NCBI GenBank assembly: GCA_016928995.1
Contig: JAFGJS010000085.1
Location: 1-64,000 of the forward strand
DNA length: 64,000 bases
DNA from: Candidatus Sumerlaeota bacterium
GTDB lineage: Bacteria > Sumerlaeota > Sumerlaeia > JAFGJS01
Direction: 5' to 3'
Position numbers and translations under genes: made by a program. The stretch's first letter is position 1. Each line of letters begins with the position of its first letter. Below, one piece after another: positions 17,474-26,548 of this stretch. The notes under the pieces are model-generated. The model saw only the letters and a program-made list of their open reading frames with translations. It ran no database searches and was not told the DNA's origin.

Positions 17474-17646
17474 ACCTTGGATGTCCGCATCTTTTTCCCT
17501 GCAAGGATAAAAGATTCGCCCTTATACCTAAAACTTTTTACCCTTGTAGGGAAAAATGCTTACCCTTATAACCCTATTTTCAATACCCTTGTAACTCTAA
17601 TTTTATTGCCCTTATAAGGGCAAGGGCGTTTGGACTTATAACCTTG
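17474..17646. repeat. Iteron-like array, about eight CCCTTRTAR units at 22-24 bp spacing
   Basis: Units begin at about 17474, 17497, 17519, 17541, 17563, 17586, 17609 and 17633. The core is CCCTTATA or CCCTTGTA; the first, second and last units are degenerate (ACCTTGGA, CCCTGCAA, GACTTATA). The four central exact-start units alternate A and G at position six. Spacers are A/T-rich runs of about 12 bp. The unit at 17609 is a perfect 12-bp palindrome, CCCTTATAAGGG. A 22-23 bp period is not a multiple of three, so this is not coding, and it equals two helical turns, so proteins bound to each unit would line up on one face. It lies in a 545-bp gap upstream of the minus-strand gene starting at 17290. 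Replication iterons or a cooperative operator are both possible. Confidence 0.75.
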
Positions 17647-17670
17647 GCGGTGAATCATCCTTGGGCGGCC

Positions 17671-17726
17671 TTTTGGGCAGGATCAACGGGATATTCAGGA
17701 TGGATTGGATCCGGTTGATCCCGTTC
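17671..17726. repeat. Degenerate GACAGGATCAACAGGAT-type inverted repeat
   Basis: The left arm at 17671-17702 contains GCAGGATCAACGGGAT and the right arm at about 17709-17726 contains TTGATCCCGTT in the opposite sense. It belongs by eye to the same family as the better-preserved element at 30341-30497. Confidence 0.5.
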
Positions 17727-17836
17727 CGGCCTATCAAGCAAGCCCACCCGCATGGCTGGATTGCCGCAGTTGATGCCGTTGCGGCTGCTAGCGAAAGGCG
17801 GCGGTCATCGCTGCCGTCTCATGCGCGAAGCATCCG

Positions 17837-17995
17837 TTAAAAGACATGTTGCAGCCACTCGTACCAGGCGTAGACCGCGGCGGCCGCGACAACCAGCCAT
17901 CCGATTTTCGCGCCTCGGACCGTGAGCAAAGCCATGCCCGCGGCAAAGACCAGACCGCAGGCGATCATCTTGTAGATATTATCGAGAGCGAACAT
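17837..17995 (-). CDS. Small (52-residue) two-helix membrane protein
   Basis: A short ORF on the minus strand, MFALDNIYKMIACGLVFAAG at the N-terminus and ending YAWYEWLQHVF. Two hydrophobic segments (about residues 8-26 and 31-45) are separated by a short basic turn (VRGAKIG), giving a helical hairpin. A GAAGGA ribosome site lies about 10 nt upstream of the ATG at 17995. The hydrophobic pattern and stop placement look genuine. It is divergent from the large kinase gene and shares its upstream region. Function unknown. Confidence 0.6.
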   Translation of the reverse strand: MFALDNIYKMIACGLVFAAGMALLTVRGAKIGWLVVAAAAVYAWYEWLQHVF

Positions 17996-17999
17996 TTTC

Positions 18000-18274
18000 A
18001 GTTTATCCTTCTTTTTTTGTGGAGATTTGTGTTTCTGTTATATATCCACATAAACACGCAAAAAAGTAAAATTTACATTTTTTCGCGGTGTTGCTCTGGC
18101 GCGCGTCACGATTTTCGCCGAAACGCGAGGCCGGATGCGCTTTGTGGTTGTGTCATCAAGGGTTTGGGCTTAAATTGCATTCATTCCGGACCGGGAGCGT
18201 ATTACGCCTTGCCGCCATGCATTGCATTCCAATTTGTTTTTGGCAGACCGGACATCGATCATGGAAACTGTCGC
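18000..18274. promoter_or_regulatory. AT-rich divergent upstream region
   Basis: The 275-bp interval between the small minus-strand membrane gene and the plus-strand kinase gene starts with strongly A/T-rich sequence. It holds an inverted repeat TGTGGA...TCCACA (about 18016-18049) and a near-perfect palindrome AAAAAAGTAAAATTTAC followed by ATTTTTT (about 18059-18083). These are plausible operator or UP-element sequences. The frame of the kinase stays open through it, but the translation is not protein-like. Confidence 0.4.
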
Positions 18275-21200
18275 ATGCGTCTATTGAGTTGGTTCAGCCT
18301 GTTTTGCCTCCTGCTGCTGACATCCCCGGCAAGCGCTCAGCAAAACGAGACGCCCGGTCAGCCGGCCGAATTGAAACTGCGCCTGGCCTGGGCGAAAAAA
18401 CTCGGGAGCGACATGTTCGATTCGGCCGTGGCGTACGATCTCAATGCGGACGGACGCTATGAGCTCATCACCACCGACCTTGGAGGGCGGATCGCCGTGT
18501 TTCAGGGCGCCGACGGCGGTCTGATCTGGCAAGACCGCCATTCCGGCTCAAAACTCCACGAGCCATTGCCCGGCCGCTTCATCGGGGCGCCAAGGCCGCA
18601 AATCCTCCTGTTCAGCGCTGAGGGGCGCTACATGGTCTATGACGGTCTGCGCAATATGCGGCTGGCCGAAGGAGAAACCGGCGCGACCATGCCTCCCACG
18701 CTTTTTCCTGATACATCCGGCACCGATCGCGATTTGTTTTTAATCACCACATCCGACTTCAAATTGCAATTAATGGGATTCAACGCTCAGAAAGAACTCG
18801 AGGTTGTGGAGAGTTTCAATCTGAAAAGCCGCGCGTCCTTTTCTCCGCAGGTGTTTCAAACATCCGCTTCGCAACAACCGCTGATCGTCTGCGCCGAATC
18901 TTCCGGCCAGGTGGAAATCTACCAGCGGGGCAAGCCGGATTCCATCTGCCAATACAGGGTCTGGCAAAACGTCGCGCCGGCCTCGATGTGCGCGCTGGCC
19001 AGCCTCGACACAAAAGATCAGTTGCAGATCGTTTATTGCGACGTCGAGGGATCGATTCACGCCGCGAATCTCCAGCTCAACCGCGGCAGTTACAACCATC
19101 GTCAGAATCTCACGCTGAGCGACAAAGCCACGGGGCCGCCGATCGTGGCGCCGCTCAACGCCGACGGCCTGCAGGCTGTCGTCGCCATCAATCGCAACGA
19201 AATCACCCGGCTGGGCGCCTCCAGCGAAGCCGCATCCGTCCAACGCAAACGCGTTAACCGGGCCGCCAACGCCGCAGCAATCATCGCGTATGACGAGACT
19301 GGCGGCGCAGCGTTCGTCATCGGCGAGGAAAACGGCTATCTCGCACGCTACACCGTCACCCGGCAAGGCCTGGAAGGGCCATCACGACAGGCGATCCAGT
19401 TGAATTTCGCCAACGCTCCTATCCTCGTCGCGCCTTTCAGCCGCATCGACACGCGCCAGATCTTTGTGCTCGACGCCTCCAACGGCGAAGCGCGGCTGTA
19501 CGATCTGCCGGCGGATGAGGCGGACAGCGAGGCGCTCTGGCTTTGCTACGCGGGCTCTTTTGCGCGCGATTGCCGCGCGGATTCGCCATCTTTCGGCGTC
19601 ATGCTCGAGCGCAATAAAAACATGCGCCGGCAATTTGAAAAATACCTCACCGAGGCCAACCAGCTCGCCAGCGAAAAGCAATTTGTCACTGCTCAGGAAA
19701 GGGCGTATCAGGCGCTCGCGCTCGACCCCTTGAGCGAGCGGGCGAGAGAACTGCTCACCACCTCTCGCGTCAAGGGCAATCTTACGGCTATCATTTTTAT
19801 ATCGATACTCACAATCGTTCTTGTTTTCGCAGGAGCAGTCTATGCGGCCATGTGCTGGCTCGTCGGCCGTCAACGCCGTCTCGGGCTGGAGGCCGAGGAG
19901 CGCGGCGACCTGGACTCCGCGGCGACGCATCTGCAAAACGTCGCAGCACGCCGCCCCAAAGACCTGGAACTCTGCACGCGCCTGGGCAACATCTACTTTC
20001 AGCTCGGGCAATTCGACACCGTCTCGTTGCCGGTTTTCCGCCGCTGCCGCGAAATCGCGCCGCAACAAGCCAATTACCTGATAGCCATTGGAATGTGTCT
20101 GGTGCAAACGAACGCCGAAGATCCGGAGAGCCTGGCGCTCATCGAAGCGGCGCTGGACGTGGCGCCGCAGCAAACCCGCATCGAGCGATACCTCGGCGTC
20201 CAGCGGTTCAAGCGCGGCGAGAAGGAAAAGGCGCTGAAAATGCTGCGCAACGCCGCGTTGCGCGACAAAAATGACGCCGAGGCCTTGCGCATGGCTGTGG
20301 ATCTGTGCATCGAACTGAATTCGCTCGATGACTCCGCGGCGCGGCTGTTCAAACGCGCATGGGACGAACGGCGCGAAGATGCGCGGTATCTGGATGCATA
20401 CAGCTCCGTTCTGCTCAACGCGCGCCGTTTCGACGACGAAGCGGAAACCGTATGCAAGCAGGCGCTCAGCATCGACCGCGAGATGCCCTCCGCCTTGAAA
20501 CTCAGATCGACGCTGGCCATCGGCGCCGGCGACATCGATCTGGCCGAAGAATGCGCGCGGCTCCTGCTGAAACAGGATCCGCAAAACGCGGAAGGCCGAT
20601 GGCTGCTCTGTCAATGCGTCATCGCCCGCAACCAGACGGACATGGCCGCGCTCGAATTGCTGCTTGGCACGCTTGATGATAATCCCGACGACCCGGCGCT
20701 CTGGCGGCATGCCGTGCGCTGCATCGGCGCCCAGGCGATGGATCATCCTCGCGCCGAGGAAATCCTGCGCCATGCACGGGAACTGAATCCGGATGACTCG
20801 CTTGTGGCGCGGAATGCCGCGCGCTTTGAACAACTTCGCGAAAACCATGACGAAGCCATCCGCCTGCTCAGCGACCTCGTGCGAAACGCAAGTTCGCAAT
20901 CCAACGAGGACTTGCTGTTGCTGGCGGAATCCTGCCTGGCGACGAAGCGGCGCGATCAACTGGCTGAAACCGCCTTGAGGGAAGCGCATCGCCAGCAACC
21001 CGAGGATGTGAAGACGCTGCAGGCCCTGAGCGCGACCCTGATTGAACTGGACCGTCTGGATAAACAGGCCCTAGGCGTCTATCAGCGCATGCTGGAGCAG
21101 GGAGCGAACGACCAGAAACTCGTCCGGCAATACATCCTTGCGCTGCATCACAACAAGCGATACGAGGAAGTGACGCAAGCGCTGAAAAGCATGAACATCT

Positions 21201-23071
21201 CCGTCGGCGACGACAGCAAGCTGCGCCATATCTTCGCCGAAGCGGCGCTGAAGAGCCACAACCTTGACGCGGCGATTCAGGATTTTCGCGGTTTGCTTCA
21301 ACAGAATCCCAAGGATGAGCACGCCCTCGTCAACCTGGCCATCGCCTTCGCCGAAAAGGGCGCGACGGACGCGGAAAGCCAATCCTACTATAATCAGGCG
21401 CTGAAACTACGTCCCAAGGATCCCTCGTTGCTGCGCGCGATGGGCCGCGTGGAAGCGCGAAACGGCCATGACAAGATCGCCATCGAATTCTTCCAGCGCG
21501 CCCTGCAGGAAAATCCTGAAATCGTCCGCGAGGTGATGCGCGACCTTGCCGGCCTGATCGAGAAGCGCCCGGCATCGCTTGTGCTGCGGTGGTACCTGGC
21601 TCGAATTTACATCGACCTGAAGGAATTCCCCGACGCGATTGAAGCGCTGAACCGCATTGTCGAACTGGACGCCTCGCAGATGGCCAAAGCGATCAAGGGC
21701 TTCGATCTGATCCTCAGCGTTCAGCAAAGCAATGCGTCGGCGCTGACGAATCGCGGGCGGCTCCATCTGGCCGTCGACAATCTGGAATACGCCCGCATGG
21801 ACCTGGAGAAGGTTCTGGCGAACAATCCGAACGACCTCGATGCGGGAAACCTGCTGCTTGAAGTCTACGATAAACTGCTGGCCCGGCAGGACGATCCGGA
21901 ACTGCGCTTCCGTCTGGGACAGGCGGCCTATCGCATGCAGGATTATGACAAAGCCATCGCCGCCTTCCAGGCCACGGTCAAAGATCAACGCTGGGAAAAC
22001 AACAGCGCCATGATGCTGGGACGATGTTTTTTCGCCAAGGGCATGCTGGATCTCGCCCTGCAGGAGTTCCGCAAACTTCCGATCACGGAGGAATTGAAGG
22101 AACTGCTTTATGAAATGGGAACGCGCTATGAAAAACGCAAAGACGTCGTGGGCGCCAAAAGCGCTTATCGTCTGATCTTCGCCTCGGACATCAACTATCG
22201 CGACGTGCGCGACAAGTTCGAAAAACTCAGCGGCTCCTCTTCACACGGCCCCATCGACATGTTTGAGACGAGTTCCATGCTCGATGAAATGGGCGAAGAC
22301 GCGCAGAAGCGCTACGAGATGATTGAAGAGGTTGGACGCGGCGCGATGGGAGTCGTGTATAAAGCCCGCGACAAGGAGCTCGAGGAGATCGTCGCGCTGA
22401 AAGTGCTGCCAGACAACCTTTCGAAAAATTCCGAGGTCATCAAGCGCTTCAAGCGCGAAGCCCGCGCCGCACGCAAACTCAGCCATCCCCACATCGTGCG
22501 CATCTACGACATCGGCGAGGAGGGAGGGCGCAAGTACCTCTCCATGGAATGCGTGGATGGCAAGGATCTGAAGCAGCACATCCGCGGCGACGGAGTGACC
22601 CGGACGCAGGCGGTCAAATTCACGCGCCAGATCGCCGACGCCCTGGCCTACGCCCATCATAACGGCATTATCCATCGCGACATCAAGCCCGCCAACATCC
22701 TGATCAACCGTGGCGAGGAAGTGAAAGTCACGGACTTCGGCATCGCCAAAATCATGGAAGCCGACGACGCCACCGCCACCGGCGCGGTGCTGGGCACTCC
22801 GCTCTATATGCCTCCCGAGCAAATCACGGGCAAATCCGTCGATCAACGCAGCGACATTTATTCGCTCGGCATCCTGTTTTATGAATGCCTCAACGGCCGC
22901 CCGCCGTTCACCAAGGGCGACATGGCGTATCAGCACCTTGAGATGGCGCCTCCTCCAATCGAGGGGCTTGATCCGAACATCCAGGCCATTCTCGATAAAT
23001 GCCTGGCGAAAAAACCGGAAGACCGCTACCAATCCTGCGAAGAGCTCATCGAAGACATTGACGCGCTTTAA
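18275..23071 (+). CDS. Giant receptor-like Ser/Thr protein kinase with propeller, TPRs and C-terminal kinase
   Basis: A 1598-residue protein with an unusual order of parts. Residues 1-22 are a signal peptide (MRLLSWFSLFCLLLLTSPAS). Residues about 30-450 carry FG-GAP/VCBS-like repeats (AYDLNADGRYELITTDLGG) predicted to form a periplasmic beta-propeller. A single membrane helix lies at about 504-528. Residues about 535-1330 are a long TPR array in the cytoplasm. Residues 1347-1598 are a Hanks-type kinase: GRGAMGVVYKA, ALKVL, HRDIKPANI with catalytic Asp near 1468, DFGIA and GTPLYMPPEQ. All catalytic motifs are intact. Most bacterial Hanks kinases put the kinase first and the sensor last; here the order is reversed. 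ATG 18275 is chosen because it starts the signal peptide. Confidence 0.9.
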   Translation: MRLLSWFSLFCLLLLTSPASAQQNETPGQPAELKLRLAWAKKLGSDMFDSAVAYDLNADGRYELITTDLGGRIAVFQGADGGLIWQDRHSGSKLHEPLPGRFIGAPRPQILLFSAEGRYMVYDGLRNMRLAEGETGATMPPTLFPDTSGTDRDLFLITTSDFKLQLMGFNAQKELEVVESFNLKSRASFSPQVFQTSASQQPLIVCAESSGQVEIYQRGKPDSICQYRVWQNVAPASMCALASLDTKDQLQIVYCDVEGSIHAANLQLNRGSYNHRQNLTLSDKATGPPIVAPLNADGLQAVVAINRNEITRLGASSEAASVQRKRVNRAANAAAIIAYDETGGAAFVIGEENGYLARYTVTRQGLEGPSRQAIQLNFANAPILVAPFSRIDTRQIFVLDASNGEARLYDLPADEADSEALWLCYAGSFARDCRADSPSFGVMLERNKNMRRQFEKYLTEANQLASEKQFVTAQERAYQALALDPLSERARELLTTSRVKGNLTAIIFISILTIVLVFAGAVYAAMCWLVGRQRRLGLEAEERGDLDSAATHLQNVAARRPKDLELCTRLGNIYFQLGQFDTVSLPVFRRCREIAPQQANYLIAIGMCLVQTNAEDPESLALIEAALDVAPQQTRIERYLGVQRFKRGEKEKALKMLRNAALRDKNDAEALRMAVDLCIELNSLDDSAARLFKRAWDERREDARYLDAYSSVLLNARRFDDEAETVCKQALSIDREMPSALKLRSTLAIGAGDIDLAEECARLLLKQDPQNAEGRWLLCQCVIARNQTDMAALELLLGTLDDNPDDPALWRHAVRCIGAQAMDHPRAEEILRHARELNPDDSLVARNAARFEQLRENHDEAIRLLSDLVRNASSQSNEDLLLLAESCLATKRRDQLAETALREAHRQQPEDVKTLQALSATLIELDRLDKQALGVYQRMLEQGANDQKLVRQYILALHHNKRYEEVTQALKSMNISVGDDSKLRHIFAEAALKSHNLDAAIQDFRGLLQQNPKDEHALVNLAIAFAEKGATDAESQSYYNQALKLRPKDPSLLRAMGRVEARNGHDKIAIEFFQRALQENPEIVREVMRDLAGLIEKRPASLVLRWYLARIYIDLKEFPDAIEALNRIVELDASQMAKAIKGFDLILSVQQSNASALTNRGRLHLAVDNLEYARMDLEKVLANNPNDLDAGNLLLEVYDKLLARQDDPELRFRLGQAAYRMQDYDKAIAAFQATVKDQRWENNSAMMLGRCFFAKGMLDLALQEFRKLPITEELKELLYEMGTRYEKRKDVVGAKSAYRLIFASDINYRDVRDKFEKLSGSSSHGPIDMFETSSMLDEMGEDAQKRYEMIEEVGRGAMGVVYKARDKELEEIVALKVLPDNLSKNSEVIKRFKREARAARKLSHPHIVRIYDIGEEGGRKYLSMECVDGKDLKQHIRGDGVTRTQAVKFTRQIADALAYAHHNGIIHRDIKPANILINRGEEVKVTDFGIAKIMEADDATATGAVLGTPLYMPPEQITGKSVDQRSDIYSLGILFYECLNGRPPFTKGDMAYQHLEMAPPPIEGLDPNIQAILDKCLAKKPEDRYQSCEELIEDIDAL

Positions 23072-23120
23072 ACCGCATCAGGGGTAATTCAGCTCGTCAA
23101 ATCGGCTTCACGAGAAAGCC

Positions 23121-24323
23121 TCACTCGTCGTCCAGCAAACCCTGGCGAGCGAGATCATAATGGGGAGATTGTTCGCGCAGCATCCGCACGACGCGAACGG
23201 TCTTTTCAATGGCGTAATCGACTTCTTCTTCCGTGGTGAAGCGGCCAAGACCGAAGCGGATTGATGCTTGCGCAAGGTCCACGCTGACTCCGAGCGCAGC
23301 CAGCACATGGCTGGGCGCCGGATCAGCCGACGTGCAGGCCGATCCGCTCGATACCGCGATGTCATCCAGCCGCATCAGCAACGTTTCGCCCTCCACATAG
23401 GCGAATCCGACGTTTAAATTTCCGGGCAGCCTGCGCTGCAAATCGCCGTGCACCGTGATGTGATCCAGCCGGGCTGCAAGCCCCTGCCGCAATTTTTCAC
23501 GCAACGCCAGCACCCGCCGGCTTTCCTCTTCCAGCTCCGCCTGCGCGATTTCCAGCGCCTTGCCCATCCCCACGATGGCGGGCACATTGAGCGTGCCGGA
23601 TCGCAATCCGCGCTCGTGACCGCCGCCGTGCAGCTGACAATCCAGCGAGACGCGCGGATGCTTGCCGCGCACGTACAGCGCGCCGATCCCCTTGGGGCCG
23701 TACACTTTGTGGGCGCTGATGGATACCAAGTCCGCTTTCGCGTTTTCCACGTTGAATGGAACCTTGCCGACAGCCTGCGCCGCGTCGGTGTGGAAGAGCA
23801 CGCCGCGTTCCTTGCATCGCGCGCCAATTTCCTCGATGGGCTGCAACACGCCGATCTCGTTGTTCGCCGCCATCACGCTGACCAGAATCGTATCGTCGCG
23901 CAAAGCCGCGCGCAGTTCTTCGATGTCCAGCAGGCCGTCCGGCCGCACGTCGAGAATCGTGGTTTCAAAATCACGCTTTTCCATCTGGGCGAAACAATCG
24001 AGCACCGCTTTGTGCTCCGTGGCCACGGTGATGATATGGCGGCCCTTTGCGGCATGCTTCTCGCAAACGCCCTTGATCGCCAGATTGTTCGACTCGGTCG
24101 CGCCGCTGGTGAATACGATCTCTTCCGGCCGCGCACCGAGGATGCGCGCCGTCTGAACGCGCGCGGCTTCCACGGCGTCGAGGGCGTCCCAACCGAAGCG
24201 ATGCGTCTGGCTTGCCGCATTGCCGAATTTCTCGCGCAAATACGGCAACATCGCCTCCAGCGCCCGTTCGTCCAGCGGAGTCGTCGCGTGATAATCCATG
24301 TAAATGTGACGTTTGCCCTTCAT
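23121..24323 (-). CDS. Cysteine desulfurase, IscS/NifS family
   Basis: A PLP enzyme that removes sulfur from cysteine for Fe-S clusters or tRNA thiolation. The 400-residue protein keeps [16 protein letters not shown], the PLP lysine in [10 protein letters not shown] (K206) and the active cysteine in [10 protein letters not shown] (C330). The C-terminal LREQSP resembles IscS. The start at 24323 matches the normal family N-terminus ([13 protein letters not shown]); the open frame runs 19 codons further upstream, but that extension lies in a repeat remnant. There is no iscU next to it; instead bshC lies upstream on the same strand, so both may be expressed together. Confidence 0.93.
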   Translation of the reverse strand: MKGKRHIYMDYHATTPLDERALEAMLPYLREKFGNAASQTHRFGWDALDAVEAARVQTARILGARPEEIVFTSGATESNNLAIKGVCEKHAAKGRHIITVATEHKAVLDCFAQMEKRDFETTILDVRPDGLLDIEELRAALRDDTILVSVMAANNEIGVLQPIEEIGARCKERGVLFHTDAAQAVGKVPFNVENAKADLVSISAHKVYGPKGIGALYVRGKHPRVSLDCQLHGGGHERGLRSGTLNVPAIVGMGKALEIAQAELEEESRRVLALREKLRQGLAARLDHITVHGDLQRRLPGNLNVGFAYVEGETLLMRLDDIAVSSGSACTSADPAPSHVLAALGVSVDLAQASIRFGLGRFTTEEEVDYAIEKTVRVVRMLREQSPHYDLARQGLLDDE

Positions 24324-24325
24324 GC

Positions 24326-24400
24326 GCTTTTGCTCTTCCTCGCAGTCATTGGATCGCCGTTTTAACGTTGATCGAATCATGATAGATCAAGAGCAAGAAA
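24326..24400. repeat. Degenerate copy of the TTGCTC/GAGCAA element
   Basis: Left remnant CTTTTGCTCTTCCTCGC at 24326-24342 and right remnant ATCAAGAGCAAGAAAAG at about 24386-24402 face each other with about 43 bp between them. The internal sequence does not match the two longer copies at 10.6 and 37.3 kb, so it is either an old or a deleted copy. Confidence 0.45.
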
Positions 24401-24434
24401 AGATTGCGGTGAAATCATGAGGATAGATACAGCG

Positions 24435-25955
24435 TTAAAGTTCGATATACGCGCATTCACCGCCGGGATCGAGTTTCTCCAGCAGGCGCTGCGTCAACAA
24501 CCAACCGGATTCATGCAGAAAGGGGAACCATGCTCCGAGCACGCGCTCCTGGGGCTTGCCGCCAGGAAGCAGGGCGTTCTCGCAAATCGTCAGCAGCCGC
24601 GATGATTCCGTGTCTCGTTGCAATTGCTCGCGCTCCACGCGGCCGCGCAGTTTGTCAAAAGCCGTGGCGTGCATCTCGCGCAACCGTTGCACGGATTTAC
24701 GCACAGCCGGATCGGCATTGGCCAATGCGTAGTCCAGCGCATCCACGCTTTTTTCCACCTCCCATTGAGCGGCCTCCACGATATCCAACGCCTTGCCGCC
24801 GTTGAGCTGCGCAACGCGCTTACGCAAGACCGCCTCGTCGAAGCCTAAAAATTCCATCGCATTCAGACCGAGCTTTTCCAGCGCCCGCCCGGTTCGCTTC
24901 GAAATCAGCACGGCTTCGGGTCGTGGCGCGATCACGGGCTGCGGAATTCCGTGCCATTCATAAACCCGCTTCAGTTGCTCCAGGTACGCGCATTCTCCCG
25001 GTCCGCCGGCATACGCCAGCGTGGGGAAAATCGCGTCCTGCGCCACGGGACGCGAAACCACGTTGAAACTGAATCGCTGCGGATCGCGCTCGAGTTTTTC
25101 CAGCAGTTCCTCGCGCGAATACATGCCGCCCGATGAATCTCCGATGCGGCCGTCGTCCATCGCGCGCAACTTCAATCGCCGCCACTGATCGTCATACAGA
25201 AAACAATTCACATCGCCCGGCTCACGGTGGAGCTGCGCCGCCTCTGTTCCGGCCTCGATCACCAGTTGCGCCGTCTCGCCGGGTCGCTCCAGCTCGCGCC
25301 GCAACACTGCCGCGCCGCGCCGCCGGATGAATTTCATCCGCGGCGCAACCAGCGCAAGCCCTGTGCCGCGCGTCAATCGCGCCATCAACCGCGCGAAATA
25401 CTCCTCCATGTCGCGCGAATTCCACGCCGCCTCCAGCAACGTGTTGAAGACATCATGGCTCCATTCCGTCGAGGGCAGATCCTCGCGCAAACCGGAGAGC
25501 CATTCCTCCAGCGAGACGTCGATCCCGACGCTGAAAACCGATGCGCCTTCGATGCGTCCCGGCGGATCATAGCGCCAGCTGCGATCAACGCCGGCGGCGT
25601 CCAGATAATGCACGGACGCCGCTTCCTCGAAATCGCTGTCCTCCGATGCGATCCAGAAAACCGGAACGACGCGCCGACCGAGACGCCGTTCCGCCGCCCG
25701 CGCGAATTTCACGGCCCCCAGCGCCTTGTACAACGTATAGAGCGGCCCCAGCAGCAATCCGGCCTGCTGACCGGTTGCAACGACCAGCGTACCATCCTGA
25801 CCCAGCGCTTTGCCGGACTCCAACGCCGCCTCATCCGCGCCCCATTCGCGCATCGCTTCGAGCAATTCCGCGCTCTCCTCAGCGGTCAGCGGCTCCGGCG
25901 CGCATCGTTCGCGTTGTTGCGCAAAGTCGAGAATTTCGTTGAGCAAAGTTTCCAT
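24435..25955 (-). CDS. bshC: Bacillithiol biosynthesis cysteine-adding enzyme BshC
   Basis: BshC joins cysteine to glucosaminyl-malate, the last step in making the low-molecular-weight thiol bacillithiol. The 506-residue protein shows the family blocks TGQQAGLLLGPLYTLYKALG and VPVFWIASEDSDFEEA near the N-terminus, LPSTEW in the middle and a long coiled-coil near the C-terminus (about residues 400-450). It is slightly shorter than typical members. In the usual EDHDFEE segment a Ser replaces the His. It sits upstream of cysteine desulfurase on the same strand. bshA and bshB are not in the window. Confidence 0.88.
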   Translation of the reverse strand: METLLNEILDFAQQRERCAPEPLTAEESAELLEAMREWGADEAALESGKALGQDGTLVVATGQQAGLLLGPLYTLYKALGAVKFARAAERRLGRRVVPVFWIASEDSDFEEAASVHYLDAAGVDRSWRYDPPGRIEGASVFSVGIDVSLEEWLSGLREDLPSTEWSHDVFNTLLEAAWNSRDMEEYFARLMARLTRGTGLALVAPRMKFIRRRGAAVLRRELERPGETAQLVIEAGTEAAQLHREPGDVNCFLYDDQWRRLKLRAMDDGRIGDSSGGMYSREELLEKLERDPQRFSFNVVSRPVAQDAIFPTLAYAGGPGECAYLEQLKRVYEWHGIPQPVIAPRPEAVLISKRTGRALEKLGLNAMEFLGFDEAVLRKRVAQLNGGKALDIVEAAQWEVEKSVDALDYALANADPAVRKSVQRLREMHATAFDKLRGRVEREQLQRDTESSRLLTICENALLPGGKPQERVLGAWFPFLHESGWLLTQRLLEKLDPGGECAYIEL

Positions 25956-25970
25956 AATGCATGGCGGCGC

Positions 25971-26354
25971 TCACCGGCCGCAGGAATAGATGATGTCCCA
26001 ATACTCAAATTCGTTGCGCTGCCGCCAGGCGTCGAACGGCTGAGCGCCCGGCTCCCTGGAATATCGGCACAAGCCGGTCTTTTGATGCACCACCAGCCAA
26101 TCGTCGCCGTGCCGGTAGACCTGGATGTCCGGCGGATTCTGTCCATATTTCTCCACGATATGATTGTCGATCAGCTCCCGGGTTCTCGCGGCGTAGATAT
26201 CGTTCCGGCTCATGATCTCCGCCACGGCGCCAGCCTCGTTGTTGAATTGCGCCTTCCGGACGACGCCGCGAAGCATGAACATGGCGGCGATCAGGACAAC
26301 GCTGATTAAAACCAGCCCCAGAATCTGGAAGCAATATTTGATCATGCGGTCCAT
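25971..26354 (-). CDS. Hypothetical membrane-anchored protein
   Basis: Not recognised. The 127-residue product has one N-terminal membrane helix (about residues 8-30, ILGLVLISVVLIAAMFML) and a soluble C-terminal part with WLVVHQKTGLCRYSREPG and a closing YWDIIYSCGR. Two cysteines in the soluble part could pair if it is periplasmic. It ends 16 bp before bshC on the same strand and is probably co-transcribed with it. ATG 26345 is an alternative start. Confidence 0.6.
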   Translation of the reverse strand: MDRMIKYCFQILGLVLISVVLIAAMFMLRGVVRKAQFNNEAGAVAEIMSRNDIYAARTRELIDNHIVEKYGQNPPDIQVYRHGDDWLVVHQKTGLCRYSREPGAQPFDAWRQRNEFEYWDIIYSCGR

Positions 26355-26367
26355 ATGTTAGTCTCAT

Positions 26368-26399
26368 CATTTATAATGATGAATTCATAATTATAAATG
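26368..26399. promoter_or_regulatory. Palindromic operator-like site between divergent genes
   Basis: CATTTATAAT at 26368-26377 and ATTATAAATG at 26390-26399 form a perfect 10-bp inverted repeat with a 12-bp spacer. It lies just upstream of the minus-strand gene starting at 26354 and 150 bp before ilvH on the plus strand. The symmetry and A/T content suit a regulator site for one or both; it could also simply be a weak hairpin. Confidence 0.4.
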
Positions 26400-26548
26400 A
26401 AAAAATGATCTCGGGTTCTTTGTTCAAATTCAGCCAGTTCGGCGATTCACGAAGAAATCACTTGAACCTTTGCCGGAATCAGTTTTACATCGCCTCTTCA
26501 AGGGTTGCAAGCCCGATCCTTGCATCCGTCAATGAGCGAGGTGGCATT

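Noticed and set aside
17474-17646. CRISPR array
   Set aside because: Units are about 9 bp with spacers near 13 bp, far shorter than CRISPR repeats and spacers, and no cas genes are present.
17846-18274. A 143-codon N-terminal extension of the kinase
   Set aside because: The translation is low-complexity and unlike protein, it overlaps a better small ORF on the other strand, and a signal peptide starts at 18275.
19382-20998. 538-codon minus-strand frame inside the kinase gene
   Set aside because: Shadow of TPR-coding sequence; no start signal or domain.
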